Positions 53,653 to 61,657 of a stretch of 64,000 nucleotides of DNA are shown here, one piece after another. Below the pieces are notes generated by a model. It saw nothing but the letters and a program-made list of their open reading frames with translations. It was not told where the DNA came from and searched no databases. Source of the stretch: Streptomyces sp. OR43 (GTDB lineage Bacteria > Actinomycetota > Actinomycetes > Streptomycetales > Streptomycetaceae); NCBI RefSeq assembly GCF_008042275.1, contig NZ_RDBK01000043.1:4202818-4266817 (forward strand), given 5' to 3'. How positions within the stretch are numbered: the first letter of the stretch is position 1; each line of letters starts with the position of its first letter. Made by a program: the position numbers and the translations under genes.

Positions 53653-53849
53653 TCAGCGCTCCGGCGTCGTTCCGGTGGGCCTGCCCGGGCATCACGGCTT
53701 CGGGGTCGTCCCGGTGGGCCTTCAGCGCTCCGGCATTGCGCGGGCATCACGGCTCCGGCATCGTCCCGGTGGGCCCGAGCGCGCATCACGGCTCCGGCAT
53801 CGTCCCGGTGGGCCTGCGGGGCCTTCAGCGCTCCGGCATCGTCCCGGTG
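53653..53849. repeat. six-copy degenerate repeat derived from the tetR gene end
   Basis: Copies start at about 53653, 53690, 53722, 53745, 53784 and 53825. The best conserved core is CTCCGGCATCGTCCCGGTG preceded by TCAGCG or TCACGG. The last copy is the 3' end of the tetR gene itself, including its stop codon (TCA on this strand). The others are spaced 23 to 41 bases apart and are outside any gene. They look like duplications of the last seven codons (TGTMPER and stop). Confidence 0.8.
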
Positions 53850-54415
53850 ATCGCGGTGACGGCCATGCGTACGGCCCGAGCCGTCACCGCGGCCGCGTCG
53901 TCGCCGTTCTCGATCGCCGTCGTGGCCGCGTTGACGATTCCCTGGAGGAGCACCGCCGTGCGCCGCGGATCCTCCTCGCCCAGCTCCGTCAGCGCGCCGG
54001 TCAGCGGTGTCAGCAGCTCCCGGTGGACCCGCACCGCGCTCTCCCGCACCACCGCCGCGTCCCGCACCCCCGCCAGCGCCTGGGCGATCCGGTGCTCCCC
54101 GCCGCGCACCAGATCCAGCTGCGACGACACGTAGGCGGCGATCTTCTCCTCGGGCGTACCCGCCGCCGACATGCCGGCCCGGATGGCGTCCGTCCAGCGC
54201 GGCATCACGTCCTCGACGACCGCGGCGAGCAGCTCCGGGCGGCCCGGGAAGTACTTGTACACGCTGTTACGGGCGAGGCCCGTGGCCTTGGCGATCGCGG
54301 TGAAGGTCACGGCATCCGCGTCGCCGCCCTCCAGGAGTTCGCGCGCCGCCCGCACCAGCGCCCGTCGCTGCTGGGCGTGGTGCTCGGCAACCGTGGCGGC
54401 TCGGATCCTGGGCAC
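53825..54415 (-). CDS. TetR family transcriptional regulator
   Basis: A 196-residue repressor. The helix-turn-helix is at about 28-55 (VTFTAIAKATGLARNSVYKYFPGRPEL). The ligand-binding domain follows with no recognisable effector. It is divergent from the ABC exporter genes at 54532-56336, with a 19-base palindrome between, so it probably represses them. Its 3' end is copied in the repeats at 53653. The start is GTG at 54415. Confidence 0.92.
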   Translation of the reverse strand: MPRIRAATVAEHHAQQRRALVRAARELLEGGDADAVTFTAIAKATGLARNSVYKYFPGRPELLAAVVEDVMPRWTDAIRAGMSAAGTPEEKIAAYVSSQLDLVRGGEHRIAQALAGVRDAAVVRESAVRVHRELLTPLTGALTELGEEDPRRTAVLLQGIVNAATTAIENGDDAAAVTARAVRMAVTAITGTMPER

Positions 54416-54457
54416 CGCCCCAGTCTAGAAGCCCGGATCTCCGGACCGGACCCCACT

Positions 54458-54476
54458 TGGGGACGGCGCGTCCCCA
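54458..54476. promoter_or_regulatory. TetR operator palindrome
   Basis: TGGGGAC (54458-54464) and GTCCCCA (54470-54476) form perfect seven-base arms around GGCGC. It lies between the divergent tetR and exporter genes. TTGGGG at its left edge and TATGTT at 54482-54487 may be the exporter promoter (19-base spacer), which the bound repressor would cover. Confidence 0.65.
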
Positions 54477-54531
54477 TCATCTATGTTGGCGACACACCGT
54501 CCCTAACCTCGATCCTCCGAAGGGAACCGCC

Positions 54532-55656
54532 GTGTTCCTCGCTCTGCTGGAGCTGCGCGCCGCCCGAGGGCGCTTCCTGCTCATGGGATCCGTCGTGGTG
54601 CTCGTCGCCGCACTCGTCGGCATCGTCTCCGGCTTCACCACCGGCCTGGGTGACGACACCATCTCCGCGCTGCGCCGTCTGCCCGCCTCGCAGCTCGTCT
54701 TCTCCTCGGACGCCCGCTCCGACCAGTTCGCCCGCAGCCTCCTCGACGAGAAGACCGCGGCCGCGTGGAGCAAGGACGCCGGCACCGAGACGACCCCGCT
54801 GGGCGTCTCCATCACCCGCGGCACGACGGACCGCGGCGCCGAGGTCGACCTCGCCGCCTTCGGCGTCGAACCCGGCTCCTTCCTCGCACCCTCCGTCACC
54901 GAGGGCGACGGACTCGCCGGCGCGCCCGCCAACAGCATGGTGATGTCCGCCAAACTCGCCGACGAGGGCGTGCGCGTGGGCGACACCCTCGTCATCGACC
55001 GGCTCGGCATCGAACTGCGTGTCGTCGGCAGCACCGAGCGCTCCAGTTACGGCCATGTGCCCGTCGCCTACGTCCCGTTGAAGACCTGGCAGCAAATCCG
55101 CTTCAGCACCCCGGGCGCCCCGGCGTCCGCGACCGCCGAGATCCCCGGCCAGTTCAGCGCCCTCGCCCTGCGCACCGGGCCGGACGGGACCTCCGCCGCC
55201 GCCCTCGACGCGCGGTACTCCACCACCACCCTCACCAAGGAGAAGGCGTACGAGGCAGCCCCCGGATACACCGGGGAACGCCTCACCATGAACTCGATCC
55301 AGGTCTTTCTCTACCTGATCGCCCCGCTCGTGGTCGGCGCCTTCTTCTCCGTGTGGACCGTGCAGCGGCAGCCCGAACTCGCCCTGCTGCGCGCCATGGG
55401 CGCCTCCCGCCGGCGGCTCCTCACCCACACCGTCCTCCAGGCGGCCCTGGTGGTCGTCCTCGGCACCGCGGCCGGCGCCGGGCTCGCCGGGGCGGTCGGG
55501 CTGCTGGTCGGCGAACAGGTCCCGTTCAGCCTGCCCGCCGCCACCCTCACCCTCACCATGTGCACCGTCGCGGCCGTGGGCCTCGCGGGCACCGCCCTGA
55601 CCCTGCGCCGGGTCACCCGAGCCGACCCGCTGACCATGCTGGGAGCCAACCGATGA
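54532..55656 (+). CDS. ABC transporter permease, FtsX/MacB type
   Basis: A 374-residue permease with one N-terminal membrane segment (about 18-40, LLMGSVVVLVAALVGIVSGF), a large extracellular domain (about 41-250) and three C-terminal segments. The FtsX-type end is FLYLIAPLVVGAFFSVWTVQRQ, ELALLRAMGASRRRLLTHTV and VTRADPLTMLGANR. Such exporters move peptides, lipids or drugs. AAGGGA stands before the GTG at 54532; its stop overlaps the ATPase ATG. It is controlled by the divergent TetR. Confidence 0.92.
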   Translation: MFLALLELRAARGRFLLMGSVVVLVAALVGIVSGFTTGLGDDTISALRRLPASQLVFSSDARSDQFARSLLDEKTAAAWSKDAGTETTPLGVSITRGTTDRGAEVDLAAFGVEPGSFLAPSVTEGDGLAGAPANSMVMSAKLADEGVRVGDTLVIDRLGIELRVVGSTERSSYGHVPVAYVPLKTWQQIRFSTPGAPASATAEIPGQFSALALRTGPDGTSAAALDARYSTTTLTKEKAYEAAPGYTGERLTMNSIQVFLYLIAPLVVGAFFSVWTVQRQPELALLRAMGASRRRLLTHTVLQAALVVVLGTAAGAGLAGAVGLLVGEQVPFSLPAATLTLTMCTVAAVGLAGTALTLRRVTRADPLTMLGANR

Positions 55657-56336
55657 GCCTCGAACTGTCCGGCGTCACCGTCACGTTCGGCCGCACCGAC
55701 GACCCTGCCCCCGTCCTCGACGGCCTCGACGTCACCTTCGAACCGGGCCGCATGACCGCTCTCGTCGGCCCGTCCGGCTCCGGCAAGTCCACCCTGCTCG
55801 CCGTCGCGGGCGCCCTGCTGCGGCCCACCGCGGGGCAGGTCCTGCTGGACGGCGAGGACCTCGCCGCGCTCACCGACTCCCAGCGCGCCAAGGCCCGCCG
55901 GGAACGCATCGGCTACATGTTCCAGAGCGGCAACCTGCTCTCCGGCCTCACCGCCACCGACCAACTGCTCGCCGCCGTCTACATCAGCGGCGCACGCCCG
56001 CGCGCGCACCGCTCCCGCGCCGAGGAGGCCCTGACCCGGGTCGGGCTCGGCCACCGGCTGCGCCACCGCCCCGAACAGCTCTCCGGCGGAGAACGCCAGC
56101 GGGTGGCCCTCGCCCGTGCGCTCTTCCTCTCGCCGAAACTGCTGCTGATCGACGAACCGACCGCGGCCGTCGACCGTTCCCAGGCCGGTGACCTGGCCGC
56201 GCTCCTCGCCGAACGGGCCCACCAGGACCACTGCGTCACGGTCGTGGCGACGCACGACCCGGTCGTGGCGGAGGCCGCCGACCGGGTCGTGGACATGGCC
56301 ACCCTGGCCACGGACGCGGTACCGGCCGCCCGCTGA
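55653..56336 (+). CDS. ABC transporter ATP-binding protein, LolD/MacB type
   Basis: A 227-residue ATPase: Walker A GPSGSGKST, Q-loop IGYMFQSGNLLSGL, signature LSGGERQRVALARALF, Walker B LLLIDEPTAAVD and H-loop VVATHDPVVAEAAD. It pairs with the permease encoded just upstream (ATGA overlap). The substrate is unknown. Confidence 0.94.
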   Translation: MSLELSGVTVTFGRTDDPAPVLDGLDVTFEPGRMTALVGPSGSGKSTLLAVAGALLRPTAGQVLLDGEDLAALTDSQRAKARRERIGYMFQSGNLLSGLTATDQLLAAVYISGARPRAHRSRAEEALTRVGLGHRLRHRPEQLSGGERQRVALARALFLSPKLLLIDEPTAAVDRSQAGDLAALLAERAHQDHCVTVVATHDPVVAEAADRVVDMATLATDAVPAAR

Positions 56337-56351
56337 ATTACCCCCGCGACG

Positions 56352-57533
56352 TCACCCTCGCTGGACGCTGCCGTACAGATAGCTGCCGGCGCCGTCCAGC
56401 GTGGCACGGCTCCACTCCGCGACCTCCGTCGGGCCCATCCCGGCCCAGTCCGGCGTCCGTTCGACCATCGCGTGGCCCAGCCTCCGGCCCAGGGCGACCA
56501 GGCGGGCGCCCTCGTCCGACCGCTCGTCGGCGTACCGTGCAAGCGCCTCGGCGGCCGACGACGAGGCGCGCAGGACCCGCTCCAGGCAGAGCGCGTCCTG
56601 CAGCGCCTTGGTCGCGCCGCTCGCGGTGTGCGGCCGGGTGATGCTCGCCGCGTCGCCCGCCAGCAGGAACGGCGGCTCAGCGACCCGGGGCACATGGAAG
56701 TCGGCCACGTCGTGGCAGGCCAGGGAGGTGTGCGCGCCGACGCCGACGATCTCGGCCCAGCCCGCCGGGAAGTGCTCCTCGGCGACGCGCCGCACGTATT
56801 CTTCGCGCCCGGCGGTCCACGACGGCGGGGGAGGAGGGCCGTAGATGGCGTAGGCCAGCAGCCGGGAACCGACCACGGTCCCCGGGATCAGGTAGAACAC
56901 GCCGTGCCCGCCACGGAATCCCAGGGTGATCCAGGCAGTCCGCACCAGTCGGAGCTGGTCCGGATGTCCGGCGAGCGCGTCGAGCGGCAGGGTGCCGCGC
57001 CACACCACGTACCCCGCCGGAGCCGGCCGAACGCCCGGCGCGAGGGCCGCCCGGGTGACGGACCGCGGCCCGTCCGCCCCGACGACGACGTCGTACCGCT
57101 CCGCCGACTCCGCCGTACGGATCACCGCGCCGCCGTCCGGATGGCGCAGCACCTCCGTGACCGGGCGGCCCCGGTGATACGTCACCCCCTCGGCGTTGGC
57201 CCGCAGCGCGCGCCACAGCAGGCCCCAGTGACAGGGCGTCACCGCCGCCTCCTGGCGCGCCAGTTCACGCGCGGACCGCTGCCCGGGTTCCCGGGCGAGC
57301 CAGACGCGCGAAGGCACCGGAGCCGTCGGCATCGCCGAGTCCAGATAGCCGGCCGCGACCAGCTCCGCGTGGAGCGGCGGCGGGACGACGATGCCGAAAC
57401 CCCGGTCCTCCAGCGCCCCGCCGCTGCGCTCGTACACCGTGACCTCGGCCCCGGCCCTGGCACCGGCGATCGCCATCGCGCAGCCGGCGACACTCCCGCC
57501 GACCACTCCGATGCGTAATCCGGCTCCCGCCAT
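56352..57533 (-). CDS. FAD-dependent monooxygenase (group A hydroxylase)
   Basis: A 393-residue flavoprotein. The N-terminal FAD site is RIGVVGGSVAGCAMAIAGARAG, the DG motif is YDVVVGADGPRSVTRAAL and the GD motif is PFLLAGDAASITRPHTASGATKALQDAL. The overall form resembles hydroxylases of 2,6-dihydroxypyridine or salicylate type. Its substrate is unknown, and it has no pathway partner nearby. The ATG at 57533 gives the usual distance to the FAD motif; a GTG at 57542 is possible. It interrupts the two sialic-acid operons. Confidence 0.9.
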   Translation of the reverse strand: MAGAGLRIGVVGGSVAGCAMAIAGARAGAEVTVYERSGGALEDRGFGIVVPPPLHAELVAAGYLDSAMPTAPVPSRVWLAREPGQRSARELARQEAAVTPCHWGLLWRALRANAEGVTYHRGRPVTEVLRHPDGGAVIRTAESAERYDVVVGADGPRSVTRAALAPGVRPAPAGYVVWRGTLPLDALAGHPDQLRLVRTAWITLGFRGGHGVFYLIPGTVVGSRLLAYAIYGPPPPPSWTAGREEYVRRVAEEHFPAGWAEIVGVGAHTSLACHDVADFHVPRVAEPPFLLAGDAASITRPHTASGATKALQDALCLERVLRASSSAAEALARYADERSDEGARLVALGRRLGHAMVERTPDWAGMGPTEVAEWSRATLDGAGSYLYGSVQRG

Positions 57534-57592
57534 GTCCGCCACCGTCCTTCCCCGTCACTGTGCGTGGCGCCCATTGAACGGGGTGGCGGCAA

Positions 57593-57628
57593 CCTGCGTC
57601 CAACCGCCCCGTGGCGACTGGACGCAGG
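57593..57628 (-). terminator. hairpin terminator after the sialidase gene
   Basis: CCTGCGTCCA (57593-57602) pairs perfectly with TGGACGCAGG (57619-57628). It starts 14 bases after the stop of the minus-strand sialidase gene, the last of its operon. Confidence 0.7.
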
Positions 57629-57641
57629 GCCATCCTTCGGG

Positions 57642-59078
57642 CTACGGAGTGACCGTCACCGTCGTGCTGCCGGATGCCTGCTTGCCGTCCGCCCGGTACG
57701 TGGCGGTCAGTGTGGCGTTCCCCGAAGCGCCCGCCGGCACGGTGACCGGGACCTTGACGTTGGCGCCCTCACCCGGACGCGTCGCCGGGATCGCGGTCCG
57801 TGTGGCCGTCCAGCCGCTCGGCACGGTCAGATCGACGGTGCCCGCGCTGCGGGTCACGTCCATCCGGTTGACGACCCGGACCGTCACCTCGGTGCTCGTC
57901 CCGGCCTTGAGCGCCGCCGGCGGGGTGATCGTGATGTCGGCGCAGGTGCCGCCGAGCCACTTCAGGTCGAAGGAGGAGTACGTGATGTGCTCGTAGTTGC
58001 CCCGTTCGTACAGCAGTCCGAGCCGCCCGTCGGGCAGCCGGGTCAGCGTCGAGTAGGCCGCGGCCCCCGCGTCGACGACCTTCTTGATCGGCCAGGACTT
58101 CCCGTTGTCGCAGGACATCTTGACCGTGAGGTTCTTGCGCGACGTGGCCTCGGTGTTGCTGAACAACAGCCAGGACGACTGCGGGTTCGAGGCCGGGGCG
58201 TCGGGGGCGTACCGCATGATCGAGCCGTTGTTCGCCGGGTCGGGGAGCTCGGTGTCCTGGACGAACGGGGTGTAGGTGACCCCGCCGTCCTTGGAGTACG
58301 CGATCGTCCGGTAGGGCGCCGAGCGGTTGTTGAGCATGATCGTGCCGTCGTTGAGCTCGACGGTCTTGTTCTCGTCGCCGCCGGGCCCGACGGGCGTGCC
58401 CATCTTCCAGGTCGCGCCGTGGTCGTCGCTGTACGCGCTGACCGCGTAGTTGGCCCCGTTGTTGCGAATGGCGTACTGCTGGACCAGTCGGCCCTTGTGG
58501 GCCCCGTTGCGCAGCTGGATGCCCTCGCCGGACGAGGCGAACATGCCGCCCCACGCCGGGTTCTTGATCTGCTGGGTGATGCGGCGGTGGGTCCAGGTCA
58601 GACCGTCGTCGTCCGAGTAGCTGTAGTCGGCCTGCAGGACGTTCGGGTCGCTCTCGTCGTTGCCGGTGGCCGAGCCGAAGAAGCCCTGGTTCACCCCGGC
58701 CGCGTAGAACATGAAGATCCGGCCGGTGGTCCGGTCGACGAGCAGGCTCGGGTCCCCGTATCCCTGGGGCGCGGCGTCCTTGCGGACCACCTGCTGCGCC
58801 TGCCAGGTCGTACCGCCGTCGGTGCTGCGCCGCAGTACGACGCCGATGTTGGACGGCAGGTCGCCGAGGGTCGGGCGGGCGTCGTACGCCGCCAGCACGG
58901 TGCCCTTGACCGAGGTGGTCAAGGCCGGGATCCGGTAGTAGGGGGAGCCCACGCCGTTGACGGTCAGGTCCTGGGAGGTGAGCGTGCCGGGGGCGGGTGA
59001 CGCGGCCTGGGCGGTACCGGTCGTGGTGGCCACCAGGAGGGCGGCACCGAGCAGGGCGACAGGAACGGTTCTCTTCAT
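57642..59078 (-). CDS. secreted exo-alpha-sialidase
   Basis: A 478-residue secreted enzyme. Residues 1-26 are a signal peptide (MKRTVPVALLGAALLVATTT, ending TAQA). The beta-propeller carries the F/Y-R-I-P motif (YYRIP, Arg49 as a carboxylate-binding Arg) and five Asp-box-like repeats: STDGGTTW, SDDDGLTW, SDDHGATW, SKDGGVTY and SCDNGKSW. The end of the propeller, LGLLYERGNYEHITYSSFDL, fits the nucleophile Tyr region. Residues about 385-478 form an Ig-like NPCBM-associated domain. It releases terminal sialic acid from glycoconjugates. It is the last gene of the operon that begins with the CE7 esterase. Confidence 0.94.
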   Translation of the reverse strand: MKRTVPVALLGAALLVATTTGTAQAASPAPGTLTSQDLTVNGVGSPYYRIPALTTSVKGTVLAAYDARPTLGDLPSNIGVVLRRSTDGGTTWQAQQVVRKDAAPQGYGDPSLLVDRTTGRIFMFYAAGVNQGFFGSATGNDESDPNVLQADYSYSDDDGLTWTHRRITQQIKNPAWGGMFASSGEGIQLRNGAHKGRLVQQYAIRNNGANYAVSAYSDDHGATWKMGTPVGPGGDENKTVELNDGTIMLNNRSAPYRTIAYSKDGGVTYTPFVQDTELPDPANNGSIMRYAPDAPASNPQSSWLLFSNTEATSRKNLTVKMSCDNGKSWPIKKVVDAGAAAYSTLTRLPDGRLGLLYERGNYEHITYSSFDLKWLGGTCADITITPPAALKAGTSTEVTVRVVNRMDVTRSAGTVDLTVPSGWTATRTAIPATRPGEGANVKVPVTVPAGASGNATLTATYRADGKQASGSTTVTVTP

Positions 59079-59143
59079 GGACGATCTCTCTTCTCGGAAG
59101 GGGTGGGGCTTCTCGAAGGGCGGAGACGGACGAAGGCGCCGGG

Positions 59144-60442
59144 CTACGGGACGTTCAGGGAGCAGACCGCGCTGCTCGCGTCGAAGATCCGCAGATCCTT
59201 GATCATCTTGAGCGCGATGCGGTGGTGGCCCCGTTCGTTGGGGTGGAGCCCGTCGCTGAGCAGGGACAGGGGGACCTGGCCGCCGTTGCCGCTCAGCCAG
59301 TCGTTGTAGTGGTCGACGAAGGCGGCCTTCTCCTGCGCCGCGACCTCGCCCATGACCCGCGCGTACTGCGAGAGGTTCACCCGGCCCGGCCACTTCGCCG
59401 GATCCACCGGGTTGGGCGACTGGAGCACCGGCACGGGGGAGCCGGGCAGAGCGCGTACGGAGCGAACGAGCGAGACGAGGTTGGCCCGGTAGGCGTCGAG
59501 GCCCAGTCCGGACGTCGCGATGTCGTTCGTGCCGATCATGATCGAGACGACGTGCGGCGAGAAGGTGGTGACCCGCTCCCCGAACTGCGCCACGAGTTCG
59601 GCGCTGGTCGCGCCGCTCACCCCGGAATCGACCATGAAATCGCGGTTCTTCGGCTTGCCCAGCTCCCAGCGCACCCGCTCCATCCAGTGCTCCGGGTAGC
59701 TGCGCCAGCCATGGGTGTGCAGCGCCCCGTGGGTGATGCTGTCGCCGGTGACGACCCAGGTGGCCGGGGTGTTGCCGTTGAGGATCGTGGAGATCCGGCC
59801 CAGGTCGGCGAGATCGGGGCGGGGGCTCTGCGCGACCAGTTCGGACTCGCTCAGCACCCGGTCCCAGACGGCGGCCCGCTCGATGGTGCCGGTACAGAAC
59901 CACTCGCCGCCGGGGTGGTCGCTGTCGGTGTTGCGCCCCAGCGCGAGGGCGCTCAACCGGGAGACGTTCCCGAAGAAGGAGTGCTGCGCCGTCTCGAACA
60001 CGGTGCGCCCGCCCGCGGACAGCCTGGTGCCCGACCCGTCGACGGTGACGGCGACGGTGTGGCGCAGCCCGTCGTCGTACCGTGTCCTGGTCATGACATT
60101 AATAAGGACCGCGCCCTTCTCGCGCACGGAGAACTGAAGGGCGCCGCCGCTCAGGTTCAGCGTGATGTTCGAGGAGGGAGCGGTGGGATCCGAGGCGCTG
60201 AGCAGCGTCATCGCCTGGTTGTGGCTGGTGGTGCGGAAGGTGACGACGATGGTTCCCGTGGTGAGCGGGGTGAGTGCGCCGACCTGGTTCGACAGATCGA
60301 CGTACCCGCTGCCGTCCAGGTCCACCGGGGTGTCGTGGTCCAGGACCGGGCCGCTGCCCGGGGTGGCGGCGAAGGCGCGGCCACCGAGCTGGGTGCTCAG
60401 GACTGCCGCGCCTGCGGCGAAAAGCATGGATCGTCTGCGCAC
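59144..60442 (-). CDS. CBM40-like domain fused to SGNH esterase
   Basis: A 432-residue secreted protein. The N-terminus MRRRSMLFAAGAAVLSTQLG, ending AFA at about 25, is Tat-like. Residues about 33-205 resemble the sialidase lectin-like domain (CBM40): VGALTPLTTGTIVVTFRTTS, LRHTVAVTVDG and TGTIERAAVWDRVLSESEL. Residues 225-432 form an SGNH hydrolase: S235 in TGDSITHG, Gly in DSGVSGAT, N306 in IGTNDIA, and D397 with H400 in SDGLHPNERGH. It lies between a CE7 esterase gene and the sialidase gene, so it is probably a sialate O-acetylesterase that binds sialoglycans (inference). The gap to the sialidase gene is 65 bases. Confidence 0.85.
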   Translation of the reverse strand: MRRRSMLFAAGAAVLSTQLGGRAFAATPGSGPVLDHDTPVDLDGSGYVDLSNQVGALTPLTTGTIVVTFRTTSHNQAMTLLSASDPTAPSSNITLNLSGGALQFSVREKGAVLINVMTRTRYDDGLRHTVAVTVDGSGTRLSAGGRTVFETAQHSFFGNVSRLSALALGRNTDSDHPGGEWFCTGTIERAAVWDRVLSESELVAQSPRPDLADLGRISTILNGNTPATWVVTGDSITHGALHTHGWRSYPEHWMERVRWELGKPKNRDFMVDSGVSGATSAELVAQFGERVTTFSPHVVSIMIGTNDIATSGLGLDAYRANLVSLVRSVRALPGSPVPVLQSPNPVDPAKWPGRVNLSQYARVMGEVAAQEKAAFVDHYNDWLSGNGGQVPLSLLSDGLHPNERGHHRIALKMIKDLRIFDASSAVCSLNVP

Positions 60443-60457
60443 GGAAGGTGCCTCCGG

Positions 60458-61459
60458 TCAGGAGTGGCCGGCCTGCCCCGACGGCAGGCCTGCGAACAGT
60501 GAGGCCACCCAGGCCAGTTGCTCCCGCTGCTGGTACTCGGCGCCGCCTTCGTGCCCGTTGAACGCGTAGACCGTCACGTCCTTGGGTCCGGCGTAGCCGT
60601 TGTAGGCGGTGAAGCAGGTGGAAGGCGGGCAGATGTCGTCCATCATCGCGATGGAGAACAGTGCGGGGGCCGTGGCCCGGGTGGCGAGCAGTGCGGCGTC
60701 GAAGTACGACAGGGTGGCGAAGACCGACTCGGTCCGGTCGCGGTGGAGCTTGAGGTATTCGGCGATCTCGGTGAACGGCGGCCGCCCGGAGACCTCGGCC
60801 CCACGGCGGAAGTTGCAGAGGAACGGCACGTCCGGCATCACCCCCGCCAGCCCGGGCACGAGCCCCGAGACGGCCAGCGCGATCCCGCCGCCCTGGCTGA
60901 CTCCGGTCACCACGATCCGCTCCGGATCGATCTCCGGCCGGTCGCGCACCGCGTCGACGCAGCGCACCGCGTCGGTGAACAGCCGCCGGTAGTAGTACGT
61001 TTCGGGGCTCTCGATGCCCCGGGTGAGGAAGCCGGGTACGACTCCGGCCGCGCCGCCGTCCGGATCGGCGGTGTCGCCGCCCGCGGCCGACCAGCCCTGG
61101 CCGCGGGTGTCCATCAGCAGATGCGCGTAACCGGCCGACGCCCAGAGCAGGTTCTCGTGTGCCAGGCCCCGTCCGCGGCCGTACCCCAGGAACTCCACGA
61201 CGCAGCCGAGCGGTTCGCTCGCCCCGGCCGGCACCCGCAGCCAGCCGCGCACCGGCTGCCCGGCGAAGCCGGGGACCGTCACGTCGTATGTACGGACCTG
61301 GGTGAGCCCGGTGTCCACCGCCGTGAACGAGGGCTTGTCCGCCGCACAGGACCGGGCCTCGTCCAGGGTCCGCGACCAGAAGGCGTCGAAGTCCGCCGGA
61401 ACGGGAAGCGTGGGCCGGTAGTCGCGGCAGTCCGCGAGCGAGAGGTCCGTGAACGGCAT
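60458..61459 (-). CDS. acetylxylan esterase/cephalosporin-C deacetylase family (CE7) esterase
   Basis: A 333-residue alpha/beta hydrolase of the CE7 type. The nucleophile is S188 in VVTGVSQGGGIAL, the Asp is D274 or D275 in AMMDDICPPS, and His303 is in FNGHEGGAEYQ; the R-G-Q-G-W motif is MDTRGQGWS. CE7 enzymes remove acetyl groups from short sugars and antibiotics, usually in the cytoplasm; no signal peptide is seen. Here it leads the sialidase operon and may deacetylate imported O-acetyl sugars. AGGAGGG stands 8 bases before the ATG at 61459; the ATG at 61519 lacks one. Confidence 0.91.
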   Translation of the reverse strand: MPFTDLSLADCRDYRPTLPVPADFDAFWSRTLDEARSCAADKPSFTAVDTGLTQVRTYDVTVPGFAGQPVRGWLRVPAGASEPLGCVVEFLGYGRGRGLAHENLLWASAGYAHLLMDTRGQGWSAAGGDTADPDGGAAGVVPGFLTRGIESPETYYYRRLFTDAVRCVDAVRDRPEIDPERIVVTGVSQGGGIALAVSGLVPGLAGVMPDVPFLCNFRRGAEVSGRPPFTEIAEYLKLHRDRTESVFATLSYFDAALLATRATAPALFSIAMMDDICPPSTCFTAYNGYAGPKDVTVYAFNGHEGGAEYQQREQLAWVASLFAGLPSGQAGHS

Positions 61460-61521
61460 GGAGGTGCCCTCCTGGGGGCGCAGCGGGAAGTGCCGGGTGC
61501 GAGGGGGTGCACCGGCCATCA

Positions 61522-61546
61522 GACAGAAGACGTCAGATGTCCTGTC
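61522..61546. promoter_or_regulatory. operator B of the sialic-acid regulon (esterase-sialidase side)
   Basis: AGACGTCAGATGTCCT (61528-61543) differs from operator A at one of 16 bases. Outer GACAG (61522-61526) and CTGTC (61542-61546) add symmetry. It lies just downstream of the -10 element of the esterase operon promoter and 63 bases before the start codon. Confidence 0.78.
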
Positions 61547-61555
61547 GGCACACGG

Positions 61556-61585
61556 ACCCTAGGCACCCACCCAGGTGGGCGTCAA
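61556..61585 (-). promoter_or_regulatory. promoter of the esterase-sialidase operon
   Basis: On the minus strand TTGACG (61585-61580), an 18-base spacer and TAGGGT (61561-61556) give a good Streptomyces housekeeping-type promoter. Operator B follows it by 10 bases. Confidence 0.68.
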
Positions 61586-61610
61586 GGGTCCGTTCCGCCG
61601 GTCCTGCCGA

Positions 61611-61656
61611 CTCCGGATCGTCCGGGCGGGCGGCTCCGGATGGTCCGGGCGGGCGG
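61611..61656. repeat. 23-base tandem duplication
   Basis: The 23 bases at 61611-61633 are repeated at 61634-61656 with one change (CTCCGGATCG against CTCCGGATGG, then TCCGGGCGGGCGG in both). The second copy ends one base before the stop codon of the FadR-type gene. Confidence 0.8.
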
Positions 61657-61657
61657 C

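Noticed and set aside
53653-53849. CRISPR array
   Set aside because: Repeats are degenerate, spacing is uneven, and the last copy is coding sequence of tetR.
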